This document shows, in pieces, positions 1 to 6,833 of a stretch of DNA of 17,730 nucleotides (position 1 is the first letter of the stretch; each line of letters opens with the position of its first letter). Origin of the DNA: Bacillota bacterium (GTDB lineage Bacteria > Bacillota > Sulfobacillia > Sulfobacillales > Sulfobacillaceae); NCBI GenBank assembly GCA_023488565.1, contig JAMDDZ010000089.1:18258-35987 (forward strand). The letters are read 5' to 3'. Below the pieces are notes generated by a model that made no database searches, had not been told where the DNA came from, and was given only the letters and a program-made list of their open reading frames with translations. The position numbers were made by a program, and so were the translations under genes.

Positions 1-833
1 AATTGACTGCAATGCAAGTGATCTTGCAGGAGTTCCAGATAGTGGATTATCTCTGGATTTCCTACTGCGAAGCCTAAACGCCATCCCGCCATGTTATAAG
101 ATTTGGAAACGGTGGTAAATTCGATCCCGGCCTCAACGCCACCAGGGCGGGATAACAAACTCACGGAGTGTTTTCCATCAAAGGTGATGTCTCCGTAGGC
201 CAGGTCGTGTGCCAAAGTGATGCCGTCACGGGCTGCTAAGGCGATAATTTCATCAAAGAATTCTTCTGACGCCAACCGTCCGGTGGGGTTGTTGGGATAG
301 TTGAGAAATGCCAGCTTAGCCTCGCGATCCCAATGGGATAAATTCGGGAGAAAGTTAAGGTCGGCCGTAAGCGGCAGCGATACCATATCAGCCCCTGCCA
401 AACGAATTCCCGACCAATAATCAGGGTATCCGGGATCGGGAACCATGGCGCGATCCCCGGGATTAAGCAAAGCTAGCGATAATTCTTGCAATCCGATTTT
501 GCTGCCGATGAGGATGGCGACGTGACGTGTGGAATCGATTGTGACACCGTGACGGGATTGGTACCACGAGGCGACGGCAGTTTTCATGGATTGAAGTCCG
601 GAAAAGGGGATATATTTATGATACTTTGGATCAGCGGCAGCACTTTGAAGTGTGGTGACAATACTCCCCGGCGTGGCTTGATCGGGATTGCCCTGACCTA
701 GATTAATCACGTCATAGCCTGCCTGCCGCAATGCCTCAGCTGTAGTGACCAGTTGGGCGAAAAATTGCTGTGGCAACGCTCTGATCCTGTCAGCAGGGGA
801 TACCGGTCTAGGAGATATGTGGCGCTGGACCAT
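1..833 (-). CDS. mtnE: MtnE-like aminotransferase of methionine salvage (3' end beyond the window)
   Basis: A PLP-dependent class I/II aminotransferase. By family it would make methionine from 4-methylthio-2-oxobutanoate in the cytoplasm, the last step of methionine salvage. The first 277 residues are visible and the frame stays open to the left edge. They closely follow B. subtilis MtnE as I remember it: the motif GQGNPDQATP near residue 50, PDPGYPDYWSG near 140, FLNYPNNPTG near 180, and the PLP lysine at about residue 244 in SKSYNMAGWR. The chosen ATG at 833 has an AGAAGGATGGG Shine-Dalgarno about nine bases upstream and is the natural family start. It lies 65 bases downstream of the RuBisCO-like gene on the same strand with no terminator between them, so the two are probably cotranscribed. 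LL-diaminopimelate aminotransferase-like enzymes are the main alternative, but linkage to an MtnW-type gene favours MtnE. Confidence 0.88.
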   Translation of the reverse strand, partial: MVQRHISPRPVSPADRIRALPQQFFAQLVTTAEALRQAGYDVINLGQGNPDQATPGSIVTTLQSAAADPKYHKYIPFSGLQSMKTAVASWYQSRHGVTIDSTRHVAILIGSKIGLQELSLALLNPGDRAMVPDPGYPDYWSGIRLAGADMVSLPLTADLNFLPNLSHWDREAKLAFLNYPNNPTGRLASEEFFDEIIALAARDGITLAHDLAYGDITFDGKHSVSLLSRPGGVEAGIEFTTVSKSYNMAGWRLGFAVGNPEIIHYLELLQDHLHCSQ

Positions 834-898
834 AAATGGCAACCCATCCTTCTTTCAGTCTAAAAATCTATTATTTGAGCCGAATAATTCACGCTGGG

Positions 899-2029
899 CT
901 AGAAATCGCCTTGGCACACTTCCAAAACCGCATCCATTAGCATCCGAGCGCCAGCCGTAGTGCCAAGAGGATGCCCGTGAATCGCACTATCAGCATTGAC
1001 CACAATATCATAGCCAAAATCTTCTACTAACTGTTCCACCAAGCCTAAGTGGATACCGGATGACGGGCCAGAAATGACCTCAGGAAACTGGCCTGGTTCG
1101 GATAAACGGTGATGAATAGCTAAAGCGTCTGCCCGAGATGTCGCCGCGGTTCCGTAGGGAGAAGGGAAGAGAACAATATCGGCACCTGCGATGCGGGGCA
1201 AGAGGCCAAGCAAAATTTCTGGAGCTACGCCCCATGCATGTGGTGCCACCAGTCCTCCGGCAAACGCGGGGTGTGCTATGAAAGGAACCTCTATCTGTTC
1301 GCGTCGCAATTCTACAAGAATATCTAGTCCCATCACAAAGGGAGAGATGAGAAATGCCTGGACTCCGGCATCAATGGCCCGATGCGCTGTGTCCAAAATT
1401 TCTCGCGGAGTTCCGGTGAGATTAGGTGCATAAAAACCCAGTTGCCCGGTTCGATCGGCCCGATCAGCCAATAAATTCCGGGCAATAGCAATTCGTTGGA
1501 GCAATGGCGCGGGATCGTCAAAGAAATAGATTTCGGCATCTTTGACCCAGTCCACGCCACCATCGATTTGCTGTTGAAATGATTCTTCAAATTCTTCAAG
1601 AGTGGCACCATTTTCACGCTTAAAGATTGACATGACAAATGGGCGGTGGTGGATTCCGAATTTTGCTCGAAGGCCGGGAACCCCGTGACTGGGACCGGGA
1701 AACTGCGCGAGAAATGCTTCAGGCAAATCCAAACCTACCAGCCGGATTGGCCCATCAAGAGAAAGCCTGCCGAAAACCACCGTTAGCAATGAGGCAATGG
1801 TTGGTTTAAAGTTGCGTATGGGATACCGGATGCTAAATATCCCGATATTGTGCATTGGGCGGTCAATATCGCCTACTTCGCCAAGAAATTGCTGGAGATC
1901 TACCTGTCGTGAAGGACGCAGATCATGCCGGGAACCCAATGTCATGCCAATGGCTATTGCTTCTGCCCGTTCCGCAAGATTGTCGGACCACGGCACCTGA
2001 TATGTGGCAGTAATGAATGACGATTTCAT
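899..2029 (-). CDS. RuBisCO-like protein, MtnW-type (DK-MTP-1-P enolase family), active site altered
   Basis: This 376-residue form IV RuBisCO-like protein matches MtnW (2,3-diketo-5-methylthiopentyl-1-phosphate enolase) along its length: FGRLSLDGPI at 86-95, SIFK ending at K137, GGVDWVKDAE at 157-166, NLTG at 203-206, AHPAFAGG at 252-259, FPSPYG at 288-293, and HGHPLG at 351-356. The lysine that is carbamylated in the family (K163) and one acid (E166) are present. The metal-binding aspartate between them reads Ala165 (KDAE instead of KDDE). The phosphate-binding GGG reads D347-S348-A349, and the N-terminal region that carries the enolase general-base lysine reads GPIR. The ATG at 2029 has a GGGGAGG Shine-Dalgarno six bases upstream. 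The mtnE linkage says methionine salvage, yet the residue changes make the standard enolase reaction doubtful. It could be a diverged enolase, a DeepYkrW-like protein with another substrate, or a non-catalytic protein. I leave the symbol mtnW off for that reason. Confidence 0.85.
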   Translation of the reverse strand: MKSSFITATYQVPWSDNLAERAEAIAIGMTLGSRHDLRPSRQVDLQQFLGEVGDIDRPMHNIGIFSIRYPIRNFKPTIASLLTVVFGRLSLDGPIRLVGLDLPEAFLAQFPGPSHGVPGLRAKFGIHHRPFVMSIFKRENGATLEEFEESFQQQIDGGVDWVKDAEIYFFDDPAPLLQRIAIARNLLADRADRTGQLGFYAPNLTGTPREILDTAHRAIDAGVQAFLISPFVMGLDILVELRREQIEVPFIAHPAFAGGLVAPHAWGVAPEILLGLLPRIAGADIVLFPSPYGTAATSRADALAIHHRLSEPGQFPEVISGPSSGIHLGLVEQLVEDFGYDIVVNADSAIHGHPLGTTAGARMLMDAVLEVCQGDF

Positions 2030-2055
2030 TTAAGGCCTCCCCAGTTAAACAAAGA

Positions 2056-2091
2056 CTGCAGAAGGAGAGCCTGCAGGATAAGATCTCTCCC
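2056..2091 (-). promoter_or_regulatory. Two mutually exclusive hairpins in the leader of the RuBisCO-like gene
   Basis: In the minus-strand transcript GGGAGAG (2091-2085) can pair with CUCUCCU (2069-2063). CUGCAG (2076-2071) can instead pair with the second CUGCAG (2061-2056). Each stem uses bases that lie in the loop of the other, so only one can form unless a pseudoknot is made. The structures sit 15-50 bases ahead of the Shine-Dalgarno. They could be an attenuator or translation switch, but no known riboswitch consensus is recognisable, so function is inference. Confidence 0.35.
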
Positions 2092-2181
2092 ATCTATCGG
2101 CATAACTGCCGTATTATTTGGGGCTCCGCGCTATGCACGATCCCATAGGCTGTCTTGATGAGTGGTGGCTGAATTGGAACC

Positions 2182-2211
2182 AGGATAACGTTTGTGACGT
2201 GTGATTGTCAA
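2182..2211 (-). promoter_or_regulatory. Sigma-A-type promoter for the RuBisCO-like gene and mtnE
   Basis: On the minus strand a perfect -35 box TTGACA (2211-2206) is followed after 18 bases by TATCCT (2187-2182), four of six matches to TATAAT. It sits between the MFS stop and the RuBisCO-like start and would give a leader of about 145 nt. The gene can therefore be expressed independently of the upstream MFS gene, although no terminator separates the two. Confidence 0.55.
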
Positions 2212-2263
2212 TGAAAGCTAAAGGACAAATGCCGCATACGCAAATATTTAATCCTGAGCCAAC

Positions 2264-3490
2264 TTATCCGGCCTGCTGTCCCATGGAAGCCAAACGCCGC
2301 TCGTCGCGAGTTTCCCAATACACCACACCCATTGCCACCAATTGCAATAAGGCGATAATCCAAAAGCCTAGACCTAAAGACCCGTACTCAGCAACTATTC
2401 CGAGTACCAAAGGGCCAAAGGTGCCCGAAAGATTAAATGATGATTGTGCCAGTGTGTTAGCGGCTACCAACTGTGATTTGCCAACGTTCGAGGCAATACG
2501 CATGGTAATTAGCGGAAACAAGGCGGCATGCGGCCATCCCAACAGCCAGAATCCCGTGATGAATACGGGCAGGTTAGGAGACCATCCCATCAATACTAGA
2601 CCAAGAGCCCCCACTCCCAATGCCCAAAAAATCAAGGTGGCTTTCTTGGTTAATTGTCCCTTACGGGCAAACCGGGCAATAAGCAAACGGCCGAGCAAAG
2701 ATACCACAAAAAAACTGGTTAACACCAATTCCACCATGACATAGGGCAAGTGAAAGTGCTGTTTGATGTCGACGCCACCGTATGTCATTGCCGCAGCAAA
2801 CGATAAATTGAACAAAAACAGCGCCCAAAAACTATTCATATAAATCCGGTTACGCCAGAGATCACGCATGGTGTCTCGCAATCCGATCTTTGGGGCGCTA
2901 TTAATCCCTTGGGAAAGATGCAGCGTTAATGCTGGTTGATACCAAATCATAGCAACCAAAGCCAATATGGCGAAGACCAACAACAACACATACAGCGATC
3001 GCAGCGGAAATCGGGTCAGCATTAATGTTCCGATTATCGGTGCAACGACCAGACTAGATGATAGGGCCAGGGAGTAGTAGCTCAGATTGCGCTCCCTCTG
3101 ATCTGGGGTAGAAAGCCCTCCCATGAGAGACAGTAGGTGCGGCATGACCAACGCCGTGGACACACCTGACAATCCTACTCCGACCAAAAGTTGCCAAAAG
3201 TCTTCGCTCAACAGCATAATAAGCACTGACACTACCAGAAACATAAATCCCCACGTCATGATCCGAGGAATTTTCGCTAGCGGCACGGATGCGCTATAAC
3301 CAAATCTCACCAGCAAGGTAACTACCGCATACACCGAAGTCACTAACCCCACTTCGGCCAAGCGCGCTCCCAAGGCATGTGCAAACAACGGACTGTTGCT
3401 TTGTATCATTGATGAATCAGCACGTGACAAAAAGGTTAAAATTAAAATTAACCACACTAAGGTGGCTGTTAACGCGTTGTTTCGGTTCAT
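2264..3490 (-). CDS. Major facilitator superfamily transporter
   Basis: A 408-residue integral membrane protein with the length and alternating hydrophobic segments of a 12-helix MFS permease. N-terminal hydrophobic helices begin at about residue 8 (TATLVWLILILTF). There is a central cytoplasmic loop around residues 195-215 and a short charged C-terminus (WETRDERR). The motif-A region after the second helix is degenerate, so the substrate subfamily cannot be read. The ATG at 3490 is preceded by GAGGCGG at normal spacing. It lies upstream of the RuBisCO-like gene and mtnE on the same strand with no clear terminator between. A role in moving a methylthio compound or a drug is possible but unproven. 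Confidence 0.8.
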   Translation of the reverse strand: MNRNNALTATLVWLILILTFLSRADSSMIQSNSPLFAHALGARLAEVGLVTSVYAVVTLLVRFGYSASVPLAKIPRIMTWGFMFLVVSVLIMLLSEDFWQLLVGVGLSGVSTALVMPHLLSLMGGLSTPDQRERNLSYYSLALSSSLVVAPIIGTLMLTRFPLRSLYVLLLVFAILALVAMIWYQPALTLHLSQGINSAPKIGLRDTMRDLWRNRIYMNSFWALFLFNLSFAAAMTYGGVDIKQHFHLPYVMVELVLTSFFVVSLLGRLLIARFARKGQLTKKATLIFWALGVGALGLVLMGWSPNLPVFITGFWLLGWPHAALFPLITMRIASNVGKSQLVAANTLAQSSFNLSGTFGPLVLGIVAEYGSLGLGFWIIALLQLVAMGVVYWETRDERRLASMGQQAG

Positions 3491-3518
3491 TCTTAATCCG
3501 CCTCATCCTAGCTCAAGC

Positions 3519-3557
3519 CTGACAGAGTCAGTATACACCGTTTGTCCATGCCGTCAG
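3519..3557 (-). promoter_or_regulatory. Promoter of the MFS gene with a palindrome at the likely start site
   Basis: On the minus strand CTGACG (3557-3552) is followed after 16 bases by TATACT (3535-3530), five of six matches to the -10 consensus. A hyphenated palindrome CTGAC-TCT-GTCAG (3531-3519) begins at the edge of the -10 box and covers the expected transcription start. That is a good position for a repressor operator. The palindrome is seen directly; its use as an operator is inference. Confidence 0.45.
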
Positions 3558-3606
3558 CGATGGCCTTTTAGGCGTGGCCGCTTAGTTTGGGTAAATGGAG
3601 CATATT

Positions 3607-3622
3607 TGAATGGCGCCATTCA
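3607..3622. repeat. Perfect 16-bp palindrome over the GT4 stop codon
   Basis: TGAATGGCGCCATTCA reads identically on both strands without a spacer. It contains the stop codon of the GT4 gene (3620-3622). Without a loop or U-tract it is not a typical intrinsic terminator. A protein-binding site or chance are both possible. Confidence 0.5.
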
Positions 3623-5224
3623 TGTCGCCGGACGAGTCAGGTCAAAAAATATCTCTTGGTATTTCTTGAGAGTGTCATGAGGATCGAATTGCTGTTGGAC
3701 ACGGCGGTGTGCTGCAGCACCAAGCGTCTCGACTAGATGAGGATTATGCGCCAATTGACCGATGGCATAGACATAGGCGCTAATATCCGAGGGCTCTGGA
3801 ATTAAAAATCCGGTGTCTGATGTAATCACTTCCCGGATTGCCCCAAGATCGGGAGCAATGGCGGGGCGGCCTTCAGCCATAGCTTCCAAAATGACCAGAG
3901 GCAATCCTTCATAGTCACTGGTGAGTAAGATGGCGTGGCTCTGTTGATACCACTGACGCATTTTGGCAGGTTCCTCAGCGCCATGCAACACGACCTTCGA
4001 TGCTAATCGAGCGCGTCGCAGCAAGTTGCGCAAATCGGTTTCCAAAGAACCGCTGCCGATAACGTCGATAATGGCGTTAATCTGTTGCAGTTGAAGCATC
4101 CGGGCAATGTCAACGACCCTTAGAGGCGCCTTTTGCGGATCCAGTCGAGCCGGATATAAAATTCGAATTTCACCTGACGGTGCAGGCGATGGGGGAGGGG
4201 TCGGCGACTCGGGGACCGCGAGGCCTAGATACACCACAGAGATCTTATGGGGTTCAACATAATACGTGCTGATGAGCTGCTGCTTCAAGTCATGGCTAAT
4301 AACCACAATCCGGTCGATCAGGTTTTGATAGCGACTGAGGGCATACTGGATCCATCCTCCTCCCGGTTCTTCCAAGTGAAACTGGGCACTGGTTTTAACC
4401 TGGGTATGAGATTTAAGCCAAGGAAGGATATCGAAACCTATTTGGGAGTGCATAATGTACATCAGATCCACATGTTTGGTCTCTACCACATGCTGCAACA
4501 TTTTTTGCCGCATCAAATGGTCAGTTCCCATCGAACCAATATCCCAATATTCTGTGACCCGATTTAGGATATGTCTAATCCAGATATTGGATTGAGGCTC
4601 AGTGGTGGCCAAGTAGAGATTGAATTGGTTGGAATCCAGGCCATTAATTAAGTCAATGAGGGCCCGGTCGGCACCGCCTGCAACGAGTCCGGGTGCCACA
4701 ATGAGTAAGTTGATGCGAGTCCGACGCCACACAAAAAGGTGAGGGGTGCTTTGGGCATTGTCCATTGCGAGCGATGGGGACGATAAGTCCCTTGTGGATG
4801 GCGTAAGGAGCATACCCCGAGGCGCCAGCGCCCCGAGTGCCTGTTCGGTGATGTCAGGCATGGCCTGCCCTATTCGATAACCGACCACAATGACATCGCA
4901 GGATCCAGGAGTGGGAGTTTCAAAGGCTAGGTCATGTACCATTGATGGAGGGCCGTCAATGGTAGAGACCGTGTTCCAAAGATAGAGATTCACCTGCCGC
5001 GACACCGCGCGGGATATATCCCAGATGGTTTCATCATCTAAATCCAACAGGCCAATTTTGCATGCTTGATATGATGCAAGATGTGATTTGACGTCGGCAA
5101 TATAGTGGATCTCTTCTTGAGAAGGCTCTTTTGGCCAAATTCCATGACGCAGTTGATGCCCCCTTACCCAAGGACTTTGGGTAGGTACATCGGTATGTTC
5201 TGAAAACCACAGGCGGCTTTTCAT
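3620..5224 (-). CDS. GT4-family glycosyltransferase with a long N-terminal extension
   Basis: A retaining GT-B glycosyltransferase of 534 residues, about 165 longer than a plain GT4. Residues 1-165 are a separate region that I cannot assign; it includes CDVIVVGYRIG at 109-119. The GT4 part starts at INLLIVAPGLVAGGADRAL (171-189), whose glycine-rich loop is typical of the N-lobe. A proline-rich linker (341-350) joins it to the nucleotide-sugar lobe starting at IRILYPARLDPQK. The EX7E donor motif is at E439 and E447 (YEGLPLVILEA), followed by a normal IREV stretch. The ATG at 5224 has AAGGAG seven bases upstream. It is 54 bases downstream of the GT2 gene, so the two form the leftward arm of the glycan cluster. 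Donor and acceptor are not readable. Confidence 0.87.
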   Translation of the reverse strand: MKSRLWFSEHTDVPTQSPWVRGHQLRHGIWPKEPSQEEIHYIADVKSHLASYQACKIGLLDLDDETIWDISRAVSRQVNLYLWNTVSTIDGPPSMVHDLAFETPTPGSCDVIVVGYRIGQAMPDITEQALGALAPRGMLLTPSTRDLSSPSLAMDNAQSTPHLFVWRRTRINLLIVAPGLVAGGADRALIDLINGLDSNQFNLYLATTEPQSNIWIRHILNRVTEYWDIGSMGTDHLMRQKMLQHVVETKHVDLMYIMHSQIGFDILPWLKSHTQVKTSAQFHLEEPGGGWIQYALSRYQNLIDRIVVISHDLKQQLISTYYVEPHKISVVYLGLAVPESPTPPPSPAPSGEIRILYPARLDPQKAPLRVVDIARMLQLQQINAIIDVIGSGSLETDLRNLLRRARLASKVVLHGAEEPAKMRQWYQQSHAILLTSDYEGLPLVILEAMAEGRPAIAPDLGAIREVITSDTGFLIPEPSDISAYVYAIGQLAHNPHLVETLGAAAHRRVQQQFDPHDTLKKYQEIFFDLTRPAT

Positions 5225-5278
5225 TCACGATCTCCTTGCAACACTTTAGTCTCTTGCGGCGGTGTAACGTTGGTCCCG

Positions 5279-6667
5279 TTAAAACAAAATACCTGTATAA
5301 TGGCGAAATCCCTGATCCAAATGTTCACCAGTTTCCCCGACTTCCATGGGTTGCGGGGGCTTCATTTGAGGACGTCCTCGCAGTGCTCGTTTAGATAGTT
5401 GAAATACCCGGTAGCTGTGATAAAAGAGTTGATATGCGGTATCAAAACCAATGCGGGGAGCCACATGGCGTTTGCCGAAATTTTTGATGGCCCGCGATAT
5501 GCGGCGTTCAGGGGGAGCTTGCCACTGGGATTTGATAATCAGGGTTTGATTGTCTAGGTCCCATATATACACATCGGTTTTAGCGGCTACGATTGGATCT
5601 AATTGATCCCAGGTGCTATGGGATTCATGCACTGGGAGTTCAGCGAAGACGAAGTGGGCCCGAAGAAATCGTCCCAGGGTCATCTCGTCATGTTTGAGGA
5701 GGATAGCGTGAATATCCTGCCGCATTTCCATGGTTACGGCCAACTTTTCCATGAGAGCGGAATCGATTAGGGGCTCTATGAGTCCAGGTGCCGCAAAGAA
5801 CAGGTACTTGGCTGTCAGGAGGTGCATCTCGGCAAATGGATGCTCTAGATCGGTCAAGGAAACGATTGTGCTGTCGATCAAAGATTGCGACTCGACTAAC
5901 GCTTTAGGAGCGATAATGTTAACTCCGGGCGCCCAATTTCGTTTAATCTCCCGTTGGTGGGGTGGGAAATATACGGAGGCCAATTCGTCGTGAATTTTGG
6001 CCATGAGTTGTGTTTTAGTCCTGTCTGCGCTATTGACCATCGAATACCCCCAGCGGCGATAGAAAAAGGTTTGGCCTGGGAGGCGGCGCCCAATGAACCC
6101 ATAGAGACCTAGACGCAAGTGGAATTCCCAGTCTTCGTAACCTTGCTGCATCGTCTCGTTGTAGGCAAAACCCCAATCAAACACTCGGCGGTCCAGCAAA
6201 CTGCAGGCATCGGTAAAGTTGTCGCTTAGCAGTCGATATAAATTATACGATTGATGGGGAACGTATGATTCTTCGACACCAAACAGGACCTTATCCTGAT
6301 AGACAAACATGACCTGGGGGTCTTGTGCTTGACTGTCGCGCATCATGGCAACTAGCAGCTCAATCGCGTCGGTTGACAAATAGTTATCGGCATCCAGGGG
6401 AAGTATGTAGTCGCCTGAGGCATAGGCAATCCCAACATTGCGGGCGCGGCTCAAACCACCATTGACCTGGGTGATTAAATGGAACGCATATTGTTGCGCT
6501 AGACGGGAAATGGTCTCTTTGGTATCTGGTCCGGATCCGTCATCCACCACAATGGTTTCGATGAGATTTGCAGGATAGGTTTGAGACTTCAGCGAGGCCA
6601 GGCATTCACTTAAAAAAGGGCCTTGGTTATAACAGGGAATGACGATACTGACGGTAGGAAGACCCAT
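5279..6667 (-). CDS. GT2-family glycosyltransferase with a C-terminal extension
   Basis: A 462-residue inverting GT-A glycosyltransferase. The N-terminus VSIVIPCYNQ (6-15), nucleotide-binding VVDDGS (40-45), the RARNVG stretch (74-79), the metal-binding DAD (92-94) and the base motif YEDWEF (177-182) are all present. The region from about 250 to 462 is an extension with no domain I recognise; it ends in a basic stretch rather than a membrane helix. The start is set at ATG 6667 because AAGGAGG sits eight bases upstream; a GTG at 6703 would add twelve residues but lacks family support. It probably adds a sugar to the cell-surface glycan built by this cluster and is cotranscribed with the following GT4. 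Confidence 0.87.
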   Translation of the reverse strand: MGLPTVSIVIPCYNQGPFLSECLASLKSQTYPANLIETIVVDDGSGPDTKETISRLAQQYAFHLITQVNGGLSRARNVGIAYASGDYILPLDADNYLSTDAIELLVAMMRDSQAQDPQVMFVYQDKVLFGVEESYVPHQSYNLYRLLSDNFTDACSLLDRRVFDWGFAYNETMQQGYEDWEFHLRLGLYGFIGRRLPGQTFFYRRWGYSMVNSADRTKTQLMAKIHDELASVYFPPHQREIKRNWAPGVNIIAPKALVESQSLIDSTIVSLTDLEHPFAEMHLLTAKYLFFAAPGLIEPLIDSALMEKLAVTMEMRQDIHAILLKHDEMTLGRFLRAHFVFAELPVHESHSTWDQLDPIVAAKTDVYIWDLDNQTLIIKSQWQAPPERRISRAIKNFGKRHVAPRIGFDTAYQLFYHSYRVFQLSKRALRGRPQMKPPQPMEVGETGEHLDQGFRHYTGILF

Positions 6668-6675
6668 CGGCACGG

Positions 6676-6682
6676 CCTCCTT
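6676..6682 (-). promoter_or_regulatory. Ribosome binding site deciding the GT2 start
   Basis: AAGGAGG on the minus strand, eight bases before ATG 6667. It rules in favour of this ATG over the longer GTG start at 6703, inside whose reading frame the site would otherwise lie. Confidence 0.75.
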
Positions 6683-6703
6683 TTTTGCTATAGGACTTCT
6701 CAC

Positions 6704-6732
6704 AAGATACCAAGCTTCAGGCAGTCGGTCAA
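6704..6732 (-). promoter_or_regulatory. Promoter of the leftward glycosyltransferase operon
   Basis: On the minus strand TTGACC (6732-6727) and TATCTT (6709-6704) are separated by 17 bases. This gives five of six and four of six consensus matches, ahead of a leader of roughly 30 nt with a strong ribosome binding site. It lies in the 166-base region between the divergent GT2 and DUF2079 genes. Confidence 0.55.
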
Positions 6733-6833
6733 TTCTCCAAAGATCGTCATGATCGACTAACGGTTGCGACAGTGTTCGACTTGTGGCAGGATCAATGCGT
6801 CAAGGATTCCATCGCACGATAGAATGAGGCGCT

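Noticed and set aside
2030..2211. SAM-I (S-box) riboswitch ahead of the RuBisCO-like gene
   Set aside because: A CTTATC string occurs on the minus strand, but the conserved GGGACTGGCCC-type and GCAACC core segments are absent.
2205..2744. 179-residue plus-strand open frame opposite the MFS gene
   Set aside because: It is antisense to a well-supported membrane protein, has no ribosome binding site of note, and its proline- and asparagine-rich composition is what the reverse of hydrophobic codons gives.
3545..3590. Intrinsic terminator after the leftward GT4
   Set aside because: The minus strand can fold AGCGGCC against GGCCATCGCT only with a three-base bulge, and no U-tract follows.
6797..6825. 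Promoter for the rightward glycan operon (GCGTCA, 17 bases, TAGAAT)
   Set aside because: The -10 is good, but the -35 matches only three of six positions and the start site would fall almost on the ATG. Another pair, TTGCGA (6764-6769) with CAGGAT (6787-6792), is equally weak, so I do not call either.
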